Shown here: positions 40,737 through 44,142 of the stretch, piece after piece
How the letters are laid out: each line of letters opens with the position of its first letter
Numbering within the stretch: position 1 is the stretch's first letter
Source: Mediterranea sp. An20
GTDB taxonomy: Bacteria > Bacteroidota > Bacteroidia > Bacteroidales > Bacteroidaceae
Assembly: GCF_002160055.1 (NCBI RefSeq)
Contig: NZ_NFJV01000030.1
Coordinates: 1 to 44,142 of the forward strand
Direction: 5' to 3'
Length of the DNA: 44,142 bases
Notes under the pieces: generated by a model
The model's database searches: none
Seen by the model: only the letters and a program-made list of their open reading frames with translations
Told to the model about the DNA's origin: nothing
Made by a program: the position numbers and the translations under genes

Positions 40737-42317
40737 ATGGAACAGAAAAAGAAAAACGAGAAAGACGTGCTGGTCGTCCGCGACGAGAAGACGGGCGAAA
40801 TCAGCGTAGTAGCCGGGCTGGACAGCAAGGGCTATCCGAAGACGGCTCCGGCAAAGGCGGAACACTCGCAGGACTTCCTGCGCTTCGACCGCCACGGTGA
40901 CATGGTGGACAACTTCTTCAGGAACTTCTACCGCCAGTGCAAGGAGCCGACACGCTTCGGCTTCTACCGGGTGGCGGCAGACATGGCGGATGCGGTGCTG
41001 CCGGTCATCAAGGATTTGCTGAAAGACCCTGCGGCAAACGCAGAAATGCTCGCGGCGCACAAGGTGGACACTTCGGAATACCGGAAGCAGGCGGAAACGG
41101 AGAATGTAAAACAAGAAAGCGACAATGAACCCCTTAAAAAGACAGAAGAAATGGAACAGAAAAAAGAAGAACAGAAACAGGAAGTGCAACAGCCTCAAAC
41201 GGCTGAAGCGCAAGATGAGCAGCAACCGCAGAAACAGGAGAAGCCGAACCTGATAGCGGATGACCAAGTGGACTGGGCGGAATTGCGCAAGTGCGGCATC
41301 GACAGGGAAAGCCTTTCAGAAAAGGATTTGAAAGCCCTGATGAATTACGGCAAGACGGGGCTGGTGACGGTGAAGCCGACCTTCGGCTACGAGAGCTACG
41401 AGTTGCAAGCCCGCCTTTCGTTCCAGAAAGCGGAGGACGGCAAACTGAAACTCACTCCCCACTTCGTGCGCCACGAACCGCGTCTTGACATCCCCCACAA
41501 CGGCTACACCTTTACGGACGAGGACAAGAAGAACCTGAAGCGCACGGGCAATTTAGGCAAGGTGGTGGATGTGGCGGATACGAGAACCGGGGAAATGCGC
41601 CAGTCGTATATCAGCATCGACCGCCTGACGAATGAAATCGTGGACGTGCCCGCCGACAAGGTGCGCATCCCCTATCAAATCGGACAGACCGGCTTGACAA
41701 AGGAAGAAATGGACATCCTGCGTGCCGGGCTTGCCCTTCCCAAAGAAGTGACATTATCCAACGGGCGCAAATTTCAGGCATTACTTCAGGTAAGCGCCGA
41801 AAAACGCGATGTGGAGTTCGTGCCGGGGCAACGACGTCAGCAACAGTCGCAGCGTCAAAGCAAGAAGCAGGACAATCCCGATGCACAGGGGCAGACGCAG
41901 GAAAACGGCGAAAGGCAACCCCGCAACCGTTCGTGGACGAACGAGGACGGCAGCATCCGCCCGATAAGCAAATGGAAAGACGACCTGTTCAACGAACAGC
42001 AAATCGCCGACTACGTGGCGGGCAGGACGGTGGTACTCGCCAACGCAAAGGACGACCAAGGGCAGCCCTGCACGAAGTACCTGAAGTTCAGCTTCGAGAA
42101 AGGCCGTCCGCTGACCTACTCGCAGAACCCCGACCTCGCACAGACCGTCGCCCCGTCGAACGAGAGCAGGACGCAGCTTGCCGTGAACAACGAGGGCAAG
42201 ACCAACGAGGCGACCAAGCACGTGAAAGAGCCGTTGCAGCAGGGGCAGACCGCACCAAAGGACGAAACCCAGCAGAAACGGCAGACAAGAAAATCCAAAG
42301 GTGTGAAGGTGTCCTGA
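40737..42317 (+). CDS. DUF4099/DUF3945 protein of conjugative elements
   Basis: A 526-residue soluble protein. After an N-terminal segment (VLVVRDEKTGEISVVAGLDS) there is a charged, glutamine-rich linker (about residues 120-165). A DUF4099 block follows (VDWAELRKCGIDRESLSEKD, about 177-196), then DUF3945-type repeats: YTFTDEDKKNLKRTGNLGKV with YISIDRLTNEIVDVPADKVR (about 257-310), and SIRPISKWKDDLFNEQQIAD with TKYLKFSFEKGRPLTYS (about 402-465). These proteins stand next to topB in Bacteroides conjugative elements. Their function is not known; the linker and basic tail (KRQTRKSKGVKVS) suggest a nucleic-acid or scaffold role. It lies six bases after the helix-turn-helix gene, in one operon with topB 152 bp downstream. 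Confidence 0.88.
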   Translation: MEQKKKNEKDVLVVRDEKTGEISVVAGLDSKGYPKTAPAKAEHSQDFLRFDRHGDMVDNFFRNFYRQCKEPTRFGFYRVAADMADAVLPVIKDLLKDPAANAEMLAAHKVDTSEYRKQAETENVKQESDNEPLKKTEEMEQKKEEQKQEVQQPQTAEAQDEQQPQKQEKPNLIADDQVDWAELRKCGIDRESLSEKDLKALMNYGKTGLVTVKPTFGYESYELQARLSFQKAEDGKLKLTPHFVRHEPRLDIPHNGYTFTDEDKKNLKRTGNLGKVVDVADTRTGEMRQSYISIDRLTNEIVDVPADKVRIPYQIGQTGLTKEEMDILRAGLALPKEVTLSNGRKFQALLQVSAEKRDVEFVPGQRRQQQSQRQSKKQDNPDAQGQTQENGERQPRNRSWTNEDGSIRPISKWKDDLFNEQQIADYVAGRTVVLANAKDDQGQPCTKYLKFSFEKGRPLTYSQNPDLAQTVAPSNESRTQLAVNNEGKTNEATKHVKEPLQQGQTAPKDETQQKRQTRKSKGVKVS

Positions 42318-42469
42318 TTGCCGCCACTAAATCCATCCGACAATAATCAACGGATTGAAACGGGGAGCATACACCGCCCTGTACCGCATATCCCACGGAC
42401 AAGGCCGTGCCCCGTTTCATTTCCACCCGAAAAGAAACAAAAGTATCAACAAATTAGACAGAAAAAGAT

Positions 42470-44142
42470 ATGATTACCATATTGGCAGAAAAACCGAGCG
42501 TCGCCCGTGAAATAGCACGGATTGTCGGCGCGATGAAGAAAGAAGAAGGGTATTTCACCGGAAACGGCTACCACGTGACATGGGCATTGGGGCATCTGGT
42601 ACAGCTTGCCATGCCCGACGGGTACGGTATCAAGGGCTTCCGGCGCGACAGCCTGCCCGTTATCCCCGAAAGGTTCGGGCTTGTCCCCCGTCAGGTGAAG
42701 ACGGACAAAGGCTACAAGGCGGACGCGGCAGCGGTGAAGCAGATTAAGGTGATTACCAAACTGTGGAACGAGAGCGACAGTATTATCGTGGCAACCGACT
42801 GCGCCCGTGAAGGAGAATTGATATTCCGTTACCTCTATGCCTATACCGGCTGTACCTTGCCCTTTCAAAGACTGTGGATAAGCTCGCTGACCGATGCCGC
42901 CATCCGCAAGGGACTGAAGGAACTGAAGGACGGTCACGAGTACGACAACCTCTACCAAGCCGCCAAAGCCCGGAGCGAAGCCGACTGGCTGGTGGGCATC
43001 AACGGCACGCAGGCATTGACCGTCGCCGCCGGACGGGGCACGTATTCCGTAGGGCGTGTGCAGACACCCACGCTGGCGATGGTCTGCAAGCGTTTCTGGG
43101 AGAACAAGCGTTTCACGCCCGAACCGGTACACCAGCTTCATTTTACCGTACCGTCGGTAAGCGCAAGTGAAGTGGTAAAGTTCGCCTCGGTGGAGAAATG
43201 GAAAGACAAGGAGGAAGCCGCCGCATTATATAATAAGGTAAAGGCACAAATGTGCGCCACCGTCGTAAAAACCGAAAAGAAGGAAAAGGTGGAGAACCCT
43301 CCGCTGCTGTACGATCTGACCACGCTCCAGAAGGAAGCGAACACGAAGCACGGCTTCACGGCGGAACAGACGCTCGACCTCGTGCAGAAGCTCTATGAGG
43401 CGAAGCTCGTCACCTATCCGAGAACGTCGAGCCGCTACATCCCGGAGGACGTGTTTGACGAAGTGCCTGCGCTGTTCGACCGTCTGGCAGGTCATTCGTC
43501 CTTTGCGGAGAAGATTGCAGATATGGGCGAACTGAACCGCCGCAGCGTGGATGCCTCGAAAGTGACCGACCACCACGCGCTGTTGGTGACCCCGAACCGT
43601 CCGCTGGCTCTTTACAAGAACGAACAGTTCATCTACGACATGATTGTGGGGCGCATGATTGAGGCATTTTCCCCGGAGTGCGTCAAGGACACGACCACCG
43701 TCCGTGCGGAGTGCGAAGGCGTGGCGTTTGAAACCAAAGGGTGCATCGTCCGCAAGGCGGGCTGGCGTTCGGTCTATGGCGAGGACAGGGAGGACACCGT
43801 ACTGCCCGACTGGAAGGAGGGCGACACGCTGGCGATGAACGGCTGCACGATGAGTTCGGGCATGACCCGTCCGAAGCCGCTGCACACGGAAAGCACCCTG
43901 CTGGCGGCAATGGAGACCGCCGGACGCGAGGGCGTGGAGGACGAGGAAGCGCGGCAGGCGTTGAAGGACTGCGGCATCGGCACGCCCGCCACCCGTGCCG
44001 CCATCATCGAGACCCTGCTCCGACGCGAATACATGGTGCGCGTGAAGAAGTCGCTCGTGCCGACGGAGAAAGGGCTTGCCCTGTATTCCATCGTGAAGGA
44101 GATGGACATCGCCGATGTGGAAATGACCGGGCGTTGGGAGTC
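42470..44142 (+). CDS. topB: Type IA DNA topoisomerase III, TopB-like (partial, runs off the window)
   Basis: The first 557 codons of a topoisomerase III-type enzyme. The Toprim domain starts MITILAEKPSVAREIARIVG and has the metal motif IIVATDCAREGELIFRY (about residue 105). Domain continuity is seen through RLWISSLTDAAIRKGL, AAKARSEADWLVGINGTQAL and SVGRVQTPTLAMV. The nucleophilic tyrosine lies in KLVTYPRTSSRYIPEDV (about residue 318), and DHHALLVTP and GIGTPATRAAIIETL follow. The remaining C-terminus is beyond 44142. Element-borne TopB proteins may relax DNA during conjugative replication; this copy is separate from the chromosomal enzyme, which is not in the window. Confidence 0.95.
   Translation, partial: MITILAEKPSVAREIARIVGAMKKEEGYFTGNGYHVTWALGHLVQLAMPDGYGIKGFRRDSLPVIPERFGLVPRQVKTDKGYKADAAAVKQIKVITKLWNESDSIIVATDCAREGELIFRYLYAYTGCTLPFQRLWISSLTDAAIRKGLKELKDGHEYDNLYQAAKARSEADWLVGINGTQALTVAAGRGTYSVGRVQTPTLAMVCKRFWENKRFTPEPVHQLHFTVPSVSASEVVKFASVEKWKDKEEAAALYNKVKAQMCATVVKTEKKEKVENPPLLYDLTTLQKEANTKHGFTAEQTLDLVQKLYEAKLVTYPRTSSRYIPEDVFDEVPALFDRLAGHSSFAEKIADMGELNRRSVDASKVTDHHALLVTPNRPLALYKNEQFIYDMIVGRMIEAFSPECVKDTTTVRAECEGVAFETKGCIVRKAGWRSVYGEDREDTVLPDWKEGDTLAMNGCTMSSGMTRPKPLHTESTLLAAMETAGREGVEDEEARQALKDCGIGTPATRAAIIETLLRREYMVRVKKSLVPTEKGLALYSIVKEMDIADVEMTGRWE

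Larger units (their letters stand above)
37080..44142 (+). mobile_element. Left part of a Bacteroides-type integrative conjugative element
   Basis: Base composition shifts to GC-richer DNA near 37080, and from here the genes are integrase, RhuM-like protein, small helix-turn-helix proteins, a DUF4099/DUF3945 protein and a TopB-type topoisomerase. This is the order at the integrase end of many Bacteroides conjugative transposons. The transfer genes and right end are outside the window, so the left boundary is approximate and the element's family name is not assigned. Confidence 0.8.

Noticed and set aside
42785..42812. TopB Toprim motif reads TDCAREGE, lacking the second aspartate of the E. 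coli motif
   Set aside because: TopB proteins of Bacillus and of conjugative elements commonly have TDAGREGE, so this is normal family variation.
1..44142. Search for tRNA, rRNA, riboswitch or CRISPR arrays
   Set aside because: No T-arm consensus, rRNA motif, or regularly spaced repeats with unique spacers were found; the 22-nt repeats have no spacers.

Overview
The window reads as chromosomal DNA of a gut-type Bacteroidales (Bacteroides/Phocaeicola-like). The grounds are: Bacteroidetes -7 promoter boxes (TAnnTTTG) in front of many genes, an almost complete lack of Shine-Dalgarno sequences at housekeeping genes, Bacteroidetes-type families (DUF4105, DUF6340-like lipoprotein, long SecA with SEC-C tail, GHL10 hydrolase, PiT with a PhoU-like tail, an AURKAIP1/COX24-type mini-protein) and a Bacteroides-type integrative conjugative element (ICE) at the right end.

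Layout. 1-116: 5' end of a group IIC intron on the minus strand, lying directly behind the hairpin terminator of a phosphate transporter gene (208-2469, minus). 2949-5748 (plus): a small metallophosphoesterase, then rfbA and rfbB for dTDP-sugar synthesis. 5822-11679 (minus): L-cysteine desulfidase-like protein, RlmH and pyruvate:ferredoxin oxidoreductase. 11749-16242: an ATPase, an unknown ATP-grasp-like protein, a GHL10 hydrolase and a small outer-membrane barrel. 16766-24797 (plus): DUF4105 membrane protein overlapping a phosphatase-like protein that has lost most metal ligands, then secA, a lipoprotein and an acidic unknown. 25035-27153 (plus): HU, a 30-residue ribosomal-type basic protein and RNase G. 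27246-33129 (minus): GtrA and a CDP-alcohol phosphatidyltransferase, then a sensor kinase, a sigma-54 response regulator and a TolC-like exporter. Upstream of tolC lie a textbook sigma-54 promoter and a perfect dyad, so regulator and target probably sit side by side. 33435-34061 (plus): HD-domain protein.

34187-36657 is an accessory patch. It holds a truncated ATP-binding regulator abutting a deleted Fic gene, an inverted-repeat element, and a translationally coupled operon DUF3791-DUF3990-DUF3791. The last has the layout of a toxin-antitoxin system built on an ADP-ribosyltransferase-like protein, and each of its three genes has a strong Shine-Dalgarno, which is exceptional here.

From about 37.1 kb to the end is the left part of an ICE: tyrosine integrase, RhuM-like protein, four small helix-turn-helix proteins, a DUF4099/DUF3945 protein and a TopB-type topoisomerase cut by the window end.

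Two dispersed repeat families lie between genes: a 66-bp element made of three 22-nt units (three copies) and a CACAGAGACAC-type inverted repeat (two copies plus a half copy). No tRNA, rRNA or CRISPR array was seen.
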